DNA of 64,000 nt from Marinimicrobium agarilyticum DSM 16975 (GTDB lineage Bacteria; Pseudomonadota; Gammaproteobacteria; Pseudomonadales; Cellvibrionaceae). Both the position numbers and the translations under genes were made by a program. The notes under the pieces were generated by a model. That model was given only the letters and a program-made list of their open reading frames with translations. It ran no database searches and was not told the DNA's origin. Positions 34,776-43,218 of this stretch are shown here, in pieces (position 1 is the first letter of the stretch; every line of letters begins with the position of its first letter). The stretch covers positions 686,857 to 750,856 of the forward strand of contig NZ_KE384008.1 of assembly GCF_000423345.1 (NCBI RefSeq). The letters are read 5' to 3'.

Positions 34776-36212
34776 ATGAGCAAAACCGGCCGCAATGATC
34801 CCTGCCCGTGTGGTAGCGGACGCAAGTATAAGAAGTGTTGCCTACTCAATGCGCCCGCGCCCGTCAGCGATCTCGCCCGCCAGCGCCTTAGAAAAACCGA
34901 GGCCACTCTGGTAGAACCGCTCTTGCGCCATGCTGAAAGTGCCTACGGCGCGGAGTTTATGATGGAGGCCTGGGTGGACTTCAAAGTCGGTTTCGATTGG
35001 CCCCTCTCGGAAGACACGGCGGAAGTGGAAACGATCTTCTTGCCCTGGATGCTGTACAACTGGATTCCCGATAATGCGGAATTGCCAGAAGCCGAACACT
35101 GGCCCGAGGAGACCATCGCCGAACACTATCTGCGGCACGGGAGTCGCCGGGCGGACCTTTACACACAACGGTTTATAGAGGCAGCCACGGCCGAACCCTT
35201 CAGCTTTTTTGTAGTGACCGACGCAACGCCCAGCCACTCAATAACGTTGAGAGACCTACTGCTCAACCGCGAGGTCACGGTGCTGGAGCAGATGGCGAGT
35301 GAGTCGGTACGCTTAGGGCATATTTTATTTACCCGCATCGTATCGGTCGACAACGCCACCGTCATGCTCGGTACGGCGCCGGTTATTATTCCCGGCGGCT
35401 ATTCGGGGCCCATTCTCCAGGAGCGGGACCGCTTCGTGAAGATGTTCGGCGCTCTCGACACTCAGGCCTTGCATGAAGTCGCCCCCGAGCTGCGTGAATT
35501 GTACGGTGAACTCCGTAATATGTTGCTCAACCCCGCCCCGCCGGAATTGACCAACACCGATGGTGATCCACTGACCTTTATTACCTTGCGCTATGAATTG
35601 GATTGTTCCCCGGAGCAGGCCGTCCAAGCGTTAAAAACGCTGAATATCCAAAACGGTGGCAGCGAAGAGGAGGTGCTGGCGGAGGCTGAGTACGACGGCA
35701 GCGGTGCTCTTATTCGGGCCTCGTTCCCCTGGCTACGTCGGGGGAACGCCACAGATCCGCATTTAAAGAAAACGGTGATGGCAAGGATTATTATCGAAGG
35801 CTCCCGCCTGGAGGTTGAGGTCAACTCCGAGGCTCGCGCCACCTCCATCAAGCGGCGCATTGGCCAGCGCCTGAACGGTGGCCGCGCTCGCTTTGTGGGG
35901 GAAGTCGAGGGATCGTTTGATGATTTGGAGGCGAGCGAAAATGCCCCGTCAACCGCCCCCTCCCAAGACGAGTTGATGCAGGCACCGGAAGTTCAGGAGG
36001 CTATTGCAAATATGGCTCGCGCCCATTGGGAGCAGTGGCTGGACGACCCGCTGCCGGCGCTGGATGACAAAACACCCCGCCAGGCGAGCCGCACCGCCAG
36101 CGGACGGGAGCGGCTCGAGTTGTTGCTATTGGAATTTGAGGGGAAAGAGAGCGGCACCCCCTTTGACCCGGATGTTGACGTTTTGCGTGAGCGTTTGGGA
36201 ATGCCATCGTAA
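34776..36212 (+). CDS. SEC-C motif-containing protein
   Basis: The 478-residue protein begins with a zinc-binding SEC-C motif, GRNDPCPCGSGRKYKKCC (Cys10, Cys12, Cys21, Cys22), like the tail of SecA. The rest is a mixed alpha/beta region with no motif that I recognise. The ATG at 34776 has AAGAGG seven bases upstream; the frame extends further back only through the rpn fragment. SEC-C modules bind ribosomes or zinc-dependent partners, and many free-standing SEC-C proteins are uncharacterised. It sits among toxin-antitoxin genes and may be accessory cargo. Confidence 0.75.
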   Translation: MSKTGRNDPCPCGSGRKYKKCCLLNAPAPVSDLARQRLRKTEATLVEPLLRHAESAYGAEFMMEAWVDFKVGFDWPLSEDTAEVETIFLPWMLYNWIPDNAELPEAEHWPEETIAEHYLRHGSRRADLYTQRFIEAATAEPFSFFVVTDATPSHSITLRDLLLNREVTVLEQMASESVRLGHILFTRIVSVDNATVMLGTAPVIIPGGYSGPILQERDRFVKMFGALDTQALHEVAPELRELYGELRNMLLNPAPPELTNTDGDPLTFITLRYELDCSPEQAVQALKTLNIQNGGSEEEVLAEAEYDGSGALIRASFPWLRRGNATDPHLKKTVMARIIIEGSRLEVEVNSEARATSIKRRIGQRLNGGRARFVGEVEGSFDDLEASENAPSTAPSQDELMQAPEVQEAIANMARAHWEQWLDDPLPALDDKTPRQASRTASGRERLELLLLEFEGKESGTPFDPDVDVLRERLGMPS

Positions 36213-36303
36213 AGCCCCGTCGGTTTATCGAACGAGGTTGTAACAGATTGTCAGGCGCGAAAACCAGCTCTGCAAGGAAGGACACCCCCGATGAAACGCA
36301 CGC

Positions 36304-36344
36304 TTGCCACAATCAATAAGGCTGGTTACAATTTAAAGTGTAAC
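36304..36344 (+). promoter_or_regulatory. Promoter and overlapping operator of vapBC
   Basis: TTGCCA (36304-36309) and TACAAT (36327-36332) are 17 bases apart. An inverted repeat GTTACA...TGTAAC (36325-36344) overlaps the -10 element, 16 bases before the antitoxin start. This is the expected geometry for autorepression by the antitoxin. Confidence 0.65.
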
Positions 36345-36359
36345 TTTACTGGGTGATTT

Positions 36360-36611
36360 ATGGAAGCGACAACCAAAGACTTGCGACTACACACCAAATC
36401 GCTAATGGCCGCCACGTCGCGTGGAGAGGAAGTTATTATTTCCTACCGTGGGAAAAAACGGGCGAAGCTCGTGCCTTTAGATAACACCCTCCCCACGCGC
36501 CGTGGTGCGAACCCGCTTTTCGGTTTGTGGGCAAACCTGGAAGAGCCAACCAGCGTGGACGACCTGGTTCGACAATTGCGCCAGCCCAGGAGCTTTGATG
36601 ATGTTGATTGA
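36360..36611 (+). CDS. Phd/VapB-type antitoxin
   Basis: The 83-residue protein has the Phd/YefM N-terminal fold (TTKDLRLHTKSLMAATSRGE, EVIISYRGKKRAKLVPL) and an acidic, probably disordered C-terminus (EEPTSVDDLVRQLRQPRSFD) that would bind the toxin. It overlaps the PIN-domain toxin start by 11-14 bases. The palindrome over its promoter indicates autoregulation. Confidence 0.85.
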   Translation: MEATTKDLRLHTKSLMAATSRGEEVIISYRGKKRAKLVPLDNTLPTRRGANPLFGLWANLEEPTSVDDLVRQLRQPRSFDDVD

Positions 36612-36978
36612 CACGGATGTTCTGATTTGGAATTTGCGAGGGAATGAGCGTGCGCGGGAATTCCTGGACGCACAACCTCAGCTCCAGCTTTCCGCCGTCA
36701 CTTATATGGAACTGGTTCAGGGGTTGCGTAACAAGGCGGAACTTAAAGCGCTACGACAGGCTATGCATTATTGGGAAGCGGACATTGAGCCTATTTCCGA
36801 GGCGGTTTCCTCCCGGGCCATGTACTTGGTCGAAGAGTATTCGCTCAGCCACGGCTTGCAACTGGCGGACGCGCTGATCGCCTCAACCGCCATCACCATC
36901 GGTGAGACTCTTGTTACAGCCAACGATAAGCATTACCGGTTTATTGACAATCTGGAGATTGAGGTCTTTCGCCCGTAG
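36598..36978 (+). CDS. VapC-type PIN-domain toxin
   Basis: The protein of about 125 residues starts at ATG 36598 or 36601, both inside the antitoxin 3' end. PIN-domain acidic residues are visible in LIDTDVLIW, TYMELVQG, QLADALIAS and TANDKHY. VapC proteins are Mg-dependent RNases that often cut tRNA or rRNA. The last 36 bases are duplicated at 34181-34216. Confidence 0.88.
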   Translation: MMLIDTDVLIWNLRGNERAREFLDAQPQLQLSAVTYMELVQGLRNKAELKALRQAMHYWEADIEPISEAVSSRAMYLVEEYSLSHGLQLADALIASTAITIGETLVTANDKHYRFIDNLEIEVFRP

Positions 36979-36987
36979 TAGCACCTC

Positions 36988-37023
36988 AAACCGGGGTAGC
37001 TGTCCGTCATTGGTTGTTTCGTC
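36988..37023. repeat. Duplicated scrap of the MBL gene start
   Basis: These 36 bases match 32314-32350 (codons 2-13 of the MBL/beta-CASP gene) with about three differences, and match nothing else nearby. They record a small duplication or deletion event between vapC and parE. Confidence 0.6.
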
Positions 37024-37029
37024 CGCTTG

Positions 37030-37308
37030 CTACCAGTCTTCATGTTGATGGCGGACGCGCACGACAAAAAGGCAGCCTGCTTCATCTAGGGTATAGACGA
37101 CGATGTGAGCACCGATAGGATGAATTCGAACGGGCGGGATGATTTCACGGCGGAGCGGGGCCGCCGATGGGTTCTCCGCCAGAAATTCAAAGCAGGCCGC
37201 TAACTTGTCGTGATATCGCTCAGCTTGAGCTATTCCAAATTCTTCAGCTGTGTGCAGAAAGATGTTCAGAATGTCTTGTTCCGCCTCCCTGCTTAATTGG
37301 TAGCTCAC
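37030..37308 (-). CDS. parE: ParE-type toxin
   Basis: The protein is about 92 residues from GTG 37308, which overlaps the parD stop as GTGA and has GGAGG nine bases upstream; an ATG at 37329 would add seven residues. VSYQLSREAEQDILNIFLHT, LAENPSAAPLRREI and the PVRIHPIGAHIVVYT strand are typical of the ParE/RelE fold. ParE toxins inhibit DNA gyrase. The ParD-like partner directly upstream supports the assignment. Confidence 0.82.
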   Translation of the reverse strand: MSYQLSREAEQDILNIFLHTAEEFGIAQAERYHDKLAACFEFLAENPSAAPLRREIIPPVRIHPIGAHIVVYTLDEAGCLFVVRVRHQHEDW

Positions 37309-37556
37309 TCGCCACGACCTCCCAGCCATGCCTTTCTAGCGATATCTTTGAGAGTTTTCATGTCGGCCGAACCGGGACCGCTGCTGAGCCCCTGGTCCAC
37401 CAAGCCCTGGAGATGAGCTATTTTTTCCGCCTTTTCCTGATCTTTTCGGATCAGATCCCGGACATAGTCACTGGTGTTGCTGTACTTGCCTGTCTTGGCT
37501 TGCTGTTCCGCCCAGGACTTCATGGGATCGGGCAGGGAAATGTTCATTGTCGCCAT
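37305..37556 (-). CDS. parD: ParD-type ribbon-helix-helix antitoxin
   Basis: The 83-residue protein starts MATMNISLPDPMKSWAEQQA, the beta-strand and helix of a ribbon-helix-helix DNA-binding domain, followed by SDYVRDLIRKDQEKAEKI and a flexible C-terminus that would wrap ParE. GGAGG lies eight bases before the ATG. An inverted repeat over the promoter upstream suggests self-repression. Confidence 0.85.
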   Translation of the reverse strand: MATMNISLPDPMKSWAEQQAKTGKYSNTSDYVRDLIRKDQEKAEKIAHLQGLVDQGLSSGPGSADMKTLKDIARKAWLGGRGE

Positions 37557-37574
37557 AGTGGATACCTCCGACGC

Positions 37575-37605
37575 CCATAATCCGACTTATGGCAAACCTT
37601 GTCAA
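37575..37605 (-). promoter_or_regulatory. parDE promoter and operator
   Basis: On the minus strand TTGACA (37605-37600) and GATTAT (37582-37577) are 17 bases apart. The inverted repeat CCATAA-tccgac-TTATGG (37575-37592) overlaps the -10 element, as in autoregulated parDE operons. Confidence 0.65.
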
Positions 37606-37612
37606 CAACACA

Positions 37613-37683
37613 AATAGGCGAGATTCCCGCACTGGTTTGTAGGAGATTGACGACAATGGAGGTTTTTTGTGAACCAGGTCTCA
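37613..37683 (-). repeat. R repeat, copy R3 (right end only)
   Basis: Only the last 70 bases of the R element remain (from AATAGGCGAGATTCCCGC to GTCTCA), joined directly to the parDE promoter region on the left. On the right it continues as the rpn 5' flank, identical in layout to R1-rpn copy 2. Confidence 0.65.
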
Positions 37684-37732
37684 AGGCTGTTCTCTCAGCG
37701 CCTGGGGGCCAGCCTTGGCGTTATATACAGCG

Positions 37733-37761
37733 TTGACAAGCCGGCAAGCCTGAAATACTGT
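37733..37761 (+). promoter_or_regulatory. Promoter of rpn copy 3
   Basis: TTGACA (37733-37738) and TACTGT (37756-37761) are 17 bases apart, matching the other rpn copies. Confidence 0.7.
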
Positions 37762-37788
37762 TTATTCATACAGTTTTTAGGAGTCATC

Positions 37789-38790
37789 ATGCCCAAGAAC
37801 AAGAATTCTACCCCGTTCGACGCTGGCTATAAGTTGCTGTTTAGCAACCCAAAAATCGTTCAAGATCTGCTTGAAGGGTTCGTAAAGCCGGAGTGGGTTG
37901 ACGAGATTGACTTCCAGACACTGGAGCCGTTCAAGGCCAGTTTTTCGACGGATGATTTACGCGAGCGCCATGACGACAGTATCTGGCGGGTGAAATTAGG
38001 GCCGGACTGGCTGTATTTGTATCTGCTGATTGAGTTCCAGTCCTCTGATGATCACTTTATGGCTTGCCGGATCATGACCTATGTGGGGTTGCTGTATCAA
38101 GACATTATTCGGCATGAACCACTCAAAAAGGGGCAAAAACTGCCATCGGTGCTGCCTGTGGTTCTCTACTCGGGCAGCGGCAATTGGACCGGACCGGTGA
38201 ACATAGCGAACCTGGTGCACCGACCCCACCCGGCCCTGGCCCGGTTTGTGCCAGATTTGAGTTATTGCTTGGTGGAAGAGCGCGATATTCCAAAGCGATT
38301 CAGCGAGGTTCACCCTGAGAACGTGCTGGGACACGTTATCGCGCTGGGGTTCAGCCGGAGTGCCGATGAAATGCATCACCGGATCAAGCAACTGAGAGCA
38401 CTGCTGAGCGCTCCGGATAGCGGCCCGCTGCAGCGCTCGGTAGCCATTTGGCTTAACCGGCTGTTGAGAGTAAGATTTAGAAACGAAGCAATACCTGAGC
38501 TTCATAACTTACATGAGGTAGACGTCATGTTGTCTGAAAATCTGGCTGACTGGACAGAGCAGTGGAAGCGAGAGGGATTGGAGGCTGGCCGCAAAGAAGG
38601 TTTGGAGCAAGGCGTAATGCAAGGGCGCCAGCAGGAAGCCGCCGCCATGCTGATTCGTTTTTTGGTCAAGCGCTTTGGCCCGTTAGATGGTGTGACGCTC
38701 CAACGAGTGGAGAGCGCTTCATTGCAAGAAATAGAAAGCTGGAGCGACCGGGTGTTGGATGCCGACTCGGTTGAGGAGGTTTTTGAGTAG
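37789..38790 (+). CDS. Rpn family recombination-promoting nuclease (copy 3, divergent C-terminus)
   Basis: The 333-residue protein is nearly identical to copy 2 for about 280 residues (nuclease core FDAGYKLLFSNP, LLIEFQSSDDHF). After the E-G-L-E-Q-G tract it changes to a different C-terminal domain (AAAMLIRFLVKRFGPLDGVT, LQRVESASLQEIESW). GAGG precedes an internal ATG at 38527 (codon 247), which would give an 87-residue C-terminal protein. If that product is an intragenic antitoxin, copy 3 would carry a different specificity from copies 1 and 2. It is bracketed by R3 and R4. Confidence 0.88.
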   Translation: MPKNKNSTPFDAGYKLLFSNPKIVQDLLEGFVKPEWVDEIDFQTLEPFKASFSTDDLRERHDDSIWRVKLGPDWLYLYLLIEFQSSDDHFMACRIMTYVGLLYQDIIRHEPLKKGQKLPSVLPVVLYSGSGNWTGPVNIANLVHRPHPALARFVPDLSYCLVEERDIPKRFSEVHPENVLGHVIALGFSRSADEMHHRIKQLRALLSAPDSGPLQRSVAIWLNRLLRVRFRNEAIPELHNLHEVDVMLSENLADWTEQWKREGLEAGRKEGLEQGVMQGRQQEAAAMLIRFLVKRFGPLDGVTLQRVESASLQEIESWSDRVLDADSVEEVFE

Positions 38791-38845
38791 AGCAAGTCCT
38801 GGTGGCGGCCCACACCAGGAGCTCGATAAAGAATTCTCGTCTTCC

Positions 38846-39224
38846 ATAAGAACAGGGGCCAGCCTTTCGGCTGGCCCCCTGGTAGTAACGGTCTTGGCCT
38901 GACGTGGCGGACCGCGCGGGCTCGTCCTGAACCGTGGTGTTTTCGTCCCTGGCCGTGGTACTGCGGGAGAGTCAGTCCACTGCGGCAGCCATCCTTGGTT
39001 CCCCTACTCTGAGCTTTTTGTCCTGTGGCCTCATGCCAACGCTCTTCCTGGTGGCTTCCTGCCTTGAGTTCCTGGTGCCGGTTTCTGTCTGGCGGGGGTG
39101 TGTTTCCTTTCGCGTCCCTGTGATTCACATTCTCGCGCTGACGCCGTCGCCTGAATAGGCGAGATTCCCGCAACGGTTTGTAGGAGATTGACGACAACGG
39201 AGGTTTTTTGTGATGCAGATCTCA
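38846..39224 (-). repeat. R repeat, copy R4 (nearly full length)
   Basis: This copy starts CATAAGAACAGGGG, lacking about 20 bases found at the left end of R1 and R2, and keeps the hairpin GGGGCCAGCC TTTC GGCTGGCCCC and the internal segment. Compared with R2 the hairpin has one A-to-G change. The right boundary reads GTGATGCAGATCTCA in place of GTGAACCAGGTCTCA, and the sequence beyond is unrelated to the other copies. Confidence 0.65.
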
Positions 39225-39268
39225 CCAGCCCGATTCGTCGATGCTATTCATACCGAGACAACAAATGT

Positions 39269-39297
39269 TTTACATTGCTTGTCGGTCGCGGTAGCAT
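39269..39297 (+). promoter_or_regulatory. Possible promoter ahead of the HTH-cysD reading frame
   Basis: TTTACA (39269-39274) and TAGCAT (39292-39297) are 17 bases apart, 30 bases before the ATG at 39328. Confidence 0.4.
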
Positions 39298-39327
39298 CAG
39301 GGTTTTCCCGACTAATGATGGCGACCC

Positions 39328-40185
39328 ATGAGTGGAAAGCGGCTGACAGCGGAACGGATCAACGAGCTTCGTAAAGAGGCGGTTCGGCTGCGCCTGGAGA
39401 AGAAAACTCTTAAGGAAATCAGTGACATAACCGGTTTGACCCGGCCTACCATTTCGGATGCTTACAAGAAGTTTCTGGGTGGGGGTTGGGCTGCGGTGGA
39501 GAATCGGGCTCGTGGGGCGCCCAAGGGGACGAAGGTTGAGCGGGCTGGGGCGAAGAACGCGCCATTGGCTTCCGGGGGGTCAAATAAGGCCAATTCGGTA
39601 GGTGGCGGGCGTTCGCCCTTACCGTACCCTACGCCAGACCGAGACCCTGAGCTCTGGTCACTGGAGCAGGTTGAGGAGTGGCTTGAGAGTCAGGGCGTTT
39701 CGGTGAGTGGGCGCAGTGTCGCCCGGTACCTGGAGCGCTGGGGGCTGGCGGTGTCGGATTCGCCGGGCCGGGCCGAACTTGAGGCTATTCTGTCGCACCA
39801 AGGCATTGACCCGGGAAAGCGGGCATTGCTTTCGGGGAGTGTTCGCACGTTTTCGGGTGAGCAGGCTGGCGAAAGCTCGCACGGGCATCAGCTCTATGCT
39901 CAGGACGGCCGGGGTCGGCTGTTCTGGGTGACGCAGCGCTCGCCGTTCAAGGCGGACGATATCGCGGCTTTTCTCGAACAGCTGGCCGGGCGTTTCCCCG
40001 ACGCTATTCTGATCTTCAAAAGCCCCTCCCTGGAAAACCACAAGGTGCTCGCCCCCTGGTTGAACGGGGAGCGCGCACTGCAATTGGTCACCACACCACA
40101 TTGGCAGAGTCATGACTCTGACTCTTTATCTTTTACACCCGACCGGGCTGCAAGCGAGCCCGCTGCTACTTTCAAGAGGAACCCT
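39328..40185 (+). CDS. IS630-like helix-turn-helix protein, open in frame into cysD
   Basis: The 286 codons before the cysD start form one open frame with no stop. Residues 1-55 are an IS630-type HTH ([20 protein letters not shown]). A second winged-helix-like segment follows ([20 protein letters not shown]). A degenerate DDE_3-like stretch comes next ([20 protein letters not shown]), in which the usual catalytic Asp-Asn (LVLDNA-type) is replaced by Lys-Ser. The last 25 residues look like translated leader, not protein. It is either a decayed or domesticated transposase, or a regulator fused to CysD. A stand-alone protein would need a lost stop codon. Confidence 0.55.
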
Positions 40186-41085
40186 ATGGCACTCACACAC
40201 CTTCAGCGGCTGGAAGCCGAGAGCATTCAGATCATGCGTGAAGTGGTCGCGGAGACGGAAAACCCGGTGATGCTGTACTCCATCGGCAAAGACAGCGCGG
40301 TCATGCTGCACTTGGCGATGAAGGCATTCTCACCGTCTATTCCGCCCTTCCCTCTGCTGCACGTGGATACCACCTGGAAGTTTCAGGAAATGTATAAATT
40401 CCGCAAACGTATGGCGGATGAAACCGGCATGAAGCTGCTGGTGCATGTGAATGAGGAGGGCCGCGCTCAGGGCATCAACCCGTTCACCCACGGCTCGGCC
40501 ATTCATACCGATATTATGAAAACCGAGGCACTGAAGCAGGCACTGGATAAGTACGGCTTTGATGCTGCTTTCGGCGGTGCCCGTCGGGACGAGGAAAAAT
40601 CCCGGGCCAAAGAGCGTATTTTCTCGTTCCGGACCGCTCAGCACCGGTGGGACCCCAAAAACCAACGGCCGGAAATCTGGAAACTGTTTAACGCACGCAA
40701 GCATCGGGGCGAGTCCATCCGGGTGTTCCCGCTGTCGAACTGGACGGAGCTGGACATCTGGCAGTACATCCACCTGGAGCAGATTCCCATCGTGCCCCTG
40801 TACTACTCGGCCGAGCGGCCGGTGGTGGAGCGCGACGGCACTCTGATTATGGTGGATGACGACCGTATGCCGTTGAACCCGGGTGAGGTGCCGATGATGA
40901 AGAAGGTGCGCTTCCGCACGCTGGGTTGTTACCCGTTAACCGGTGCGGTGGAATCCGAGGCGGATACCTTGCCGGATATTATTCAGGAAATGTTGTTGAC
41001 CAAGACCTCCGAGCGTCAGGGGCGGATGATTGACCATGATTCTTCGGCTTCGATGGAGAAGAAGAAGCAAGAAGGTTATTTTTAA
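40186..41085 (+). CDS. cysD: Sulfate adenylyltransferase subunit 2
   Basis: The 299-residue subunit makes APS from sulfate and ATP with CysN. The PP-loop ATP motif is [20 protein letters not shown] near residue 25. [34 protein letters not shown] and [19 protein letters not shown] are standard family blocks, and it ends with [11 protein letters not shown] as usual. The ATG at 40186 has AAGAGGA five bases upstream and gives normal family length. The same frame is open for 286 codons upstream, so a 585-residue fusion is also possible. cysNC follows after 150 bases. APS and PAPS serve assimilation and could feed the sulfotransferase at 4745-5560. Confidence 0.93.
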   Translation: MALTHLQRLEAESIQIMREVVAETENPVMLYSIGKDSAVMLHLAMKAFSPSIPPFPLLHVDTTWKFQEMYKFRKRMADETGMKLLVHVNEEGRAQGINPFTHGSAIHTDIMKTEALKQALDKYGFDAAFGGARRDEEKSRAKERIFSFRTAQHRWDPKNQRPEIWKLFNARKHRGESIRVFPLSNWTELDIWQYIHLEQIPIVPLYYSAERPVVERDGTLIMVDDDRMPLNPGEVPMMKKVRFRTLGCYPLTGAVESEADTLPDIIQEMLLTKTSERQGRMIDHDSSASMEKKKQEGYF

Positions 41086-41120
41086 TTGTCCTTTACAGTA
41101 GTGACAGGATTGGGATTTGT

Positions 41121-41209
41121 TTGGTAGGTGGCGCGCGCTCCGCGCGCTTACCTACCCTACGCGCCATATAAGCGTAGGGTTGGTAAGGCGTCAGCCGCCA
41201 CCTACCAAG
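41121..41209. repeat. GTAGGTGGCG palindromic repeat, copy E1 (paired)
   Basis: TTGGTAGGTGGC...TACCTACCCTACGC is followed by an inverted half, GCGTAGGGTTGGTA...GCCACCTACCAA. Each half folds (GGTAGGT with ACCTACC) and the two halves can also pair with each other. It lies between cysD and cysN inside an operon, where it may act as an mRNA hairpin. Confidence 0.75.
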
Positions 41210-41235
41210 AAAACCGGACAACGAAGAGACAGATT

Positions 41236-43140
41236 ATGAGCCATCAATCGGAATTGATCGCGGAAGACATTAACGAATATCTGGCGCAGCATGAGCACAA
41301 GAGCCTGTTGCGTTTTATTACCTGTGGCAGTGTGGACGACGGTAAGAGCACGCTAATCGGGCGCTTGCTGTTTGAGTCCAAAATGCTGTTTGAAGACCAA
41401 CTGGCCGCCGTGGAAGCGGACTCCCGGAAGTGGGGCACCCAGGGCGAGGATATGGACTTCGCTCTGCTGGTGGACGGCCTGGCCGCCGAGCGCGAGCAAG
41501 GCATTACCATTGATGTGGCCTACCGGTTTTTCTCCACTGATCGACGCAAATTTATTGTGGCGGACACGCCGGGGCACGAGCAGTACACCCGCAACATGGT
41601 GACCGGCGCTTCCACCGCCGATGCGGCCATTTTGATGGTCGACGCCCGCCGGGGCATTCTGACCCAGACCAAGCGTCACAGTTACCTGGCGGCGCTCATC
41701 GGTATTCGCCACGTGGTGGTGGCCATCAACAAAATGGATTTGATGGACTACTCGGAAAAAACCTTCAACCGCATTGTGGAAGACTACCGCGTGTTCGCCA
41801 AGCAGATCGGGCTTGAGAACATTACGTTCATTCCGCTCTCGGCGCTGAAGGGCGACAACATTATTACCCCGAGCGAACGGATGCCCTGGTACCGCGGCAC
41901 CACGCTGATGGGCTACCTGGAAACTGTGGAGGTGGACGACGAGTTGATGCAGGCATCGCCGTTCCGGATGCCCGTGCAGTGGGTCAACCGCCCCAACCTG
42001 GATTTCCGGGGTTTCTCCGGGCAAATCGCCAGTGGCGTGCTTCGCCCCGGTGACAAGGTCCGCGCCCTACCCTCGGGCAAGGAAAGCCATATCGATCGCA
42101 TCTATACCCACGACGGTGACCTGGATCAGGCCGTGGCCGGCCAGTCGGTCACCCTGACATTGACCGATGAAATCGATATTTCCCGGGGCGATCTGATTTC
42201 CCAGGCGAGCGAGCCGGCGTCGGTGGCCAATCAGTTTGAGGTCACCGTGGTGTGGATGAACGATGACCCCATGCTGCCGGGCCGTACTTACCTGATGAAG
42301 TGTGGCACCAAAACGGTTTCCGCCACGCTGACGGATATCAAGTACCAGGTGAACGTGAATACGCTGGAGCATACGGCGGCGAAGAAGCTGGAGCTGAACG
42401 CCATCGGTGTGTGCACCATCAACCTGGACCAGAACATTGCCTTTGATCCCTACGAGGAGAACCACGATACCGGCAGCTTCATTCTGATTGACCGGCTTAC
42501 GTACAACACCATGGGCGCGGGCATGATTCACTTCTCCCTGCGGCGCAGCCAGAACATCACTGTGCAGCACGTGGATGTGAACAAACAGGCGCGCCAGGAG
42601 CTGAAGAACCAGAAGCCCTGTGTGCTCTGGCTCACGGGTTTGTCCGGGGCCGGCAAGTCCACCATTGCCAACCTTGTAGAGAAAAAGCTGTACGCCCGAG
42701 GCAGCCACACCTATCTGCTGGACGGCGACAACGTCCGCCACGGGTTGAACAAGGACCTGGGCTTTACCGATGCGGACCGGGTGGAAAACATTCGCCGGGT
42801 GGCGGAGGTCGCCAAGCTGATGGTGGATGCGGGGTTGATTGTGATTACCGCGTTTATCTCACCCTTCCGCTCCGAGCGGGATATGGCCCGCAGCCTTCTG
42901 GATGCCAATGAGTTTGTGGAAGTGTATGTGGATACGCCGCTGGAGGTGGCGGAACAGCGGGATGTGAAGGGCCTGTACCGGAAAGCGCGTAAAGGTGAAT
43001 TGAAAAACTTTACCGGGATTGATTCGCCCTATGAGCCGCCGGAGAATCCGGAATGTGTGTTGAATACTACCGAGATGTCGGCTGAGGAAGCCGCCGATCG
43101 GGTGATTGCGTTTATGGTGGATCGGGGGTATTTGGTTTAG
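41236..43140 (+). CDS. cysNC: Bifunctional sulfate adenylyltransferase subunit 1 / adenylylsulfate kinase
   Basis: The 634-residue protein joins CysN and CysC. CysN has the GTPase motifs GSVDDGKST (residues 31-39), [12 protein letters not shown] and NKMDL. CysC starts near residue 460 with a P-loop GLSGAGKST (about 468-476), [16 protein letters not shown], and [12 protein letters not shown]. CysN drives CysD with GTP hydrolysis, and CysC phosphorylates APS to PAPS. The ATG at 41236 has AAGAGAC upstream; the open frame back to 41128 only translates the E1 repeat. CysNC fusions are common in gammaproteobacteria. Confidence 0.95.
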   Translation: MSHQSELIAEDINEYLAQHEHKSLLRFITCGSVDDGKSTLIGRLLFESKMLFEDQLAAVEADSRKWGTQGEDMDFALLVDGLAAEREQGITIDVAYRFFSTDRRKFIVADTPGHEQYTRNMVTGASTADAAILMVDARRGILTQTKRHSYLAALIGIRHVVVAINKMDLMDYSEKTFNRIVEDYRVFAKQIGLENITFIPLSALKGDNIITPSERMPWYRGTTLMGYLETVEVDDELMQASPFRMPVQWVNRPNLDFRGFSGQIASGVLRPGDKVRALPSGKESHIDRIYTHDGDLDQAVAGQSVTLTLTDEIDISRGDLISQASEPASVANQFEVTVVWMNDDPMLPGRTYLMKCGTKTVSATLTDIKYQVNVNTLEHTAAKKLELNAIGVCTINLDQNIAFDPYEENHDTGSFILIDRLTYNTMGAGMIHFSLRRSQNITVQHVDVNKQARQELKNQKPCVLWLTGLSGAGKSTIANLVEKKLYARGSHTYLLDGDNVRHGLNKDLGFTDADRVENIRRVAEVAKLMVDAGLIVITAFISPFRSERDMARSLLDANEFVEVYVDTPLEVAEQRDVKGLYRKARKGELKNFTGIDSPYEPPENPECVLNTTEMSAEEAADRVIAFMVDRGYLV

Positions 43141-43161
43141 GTGCGCCGGTGTTGGGGTTGA

Positions 43162-43194
43162 TTGGTAGGTGGCGCTGCGCTTACCTACCCTACG
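43162..43194. repeat. GTAGGTGGCG repeat, copy E2 (single half)
   Basis: TTGGTAGGTGGCGCTGCGCT followed by TACCTACCCTACG, one hairpin of the family, between convergent cysNC and rfaH. Confidence 0.75.
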
Positions 43195-43218
43195 GATACT
43201 TCATGAGTGTTTGAAGCG

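Noticed and set aside
34181-39224. Integron cassette array carrying toxin-antitoxin genes
   Set aside because: Repeated sequences between cassettes do not show attC core sites (RYYYAAC/GTTRRRY), gene orientations are mixed, and no integron integrase is present.
41128-41235. N-terminal extension of CysN (36 residues)
   Set aside because: It translates the E1 palindromic repeat; the ATG at 41236 has a ribosome site and fits the family N-terminus.
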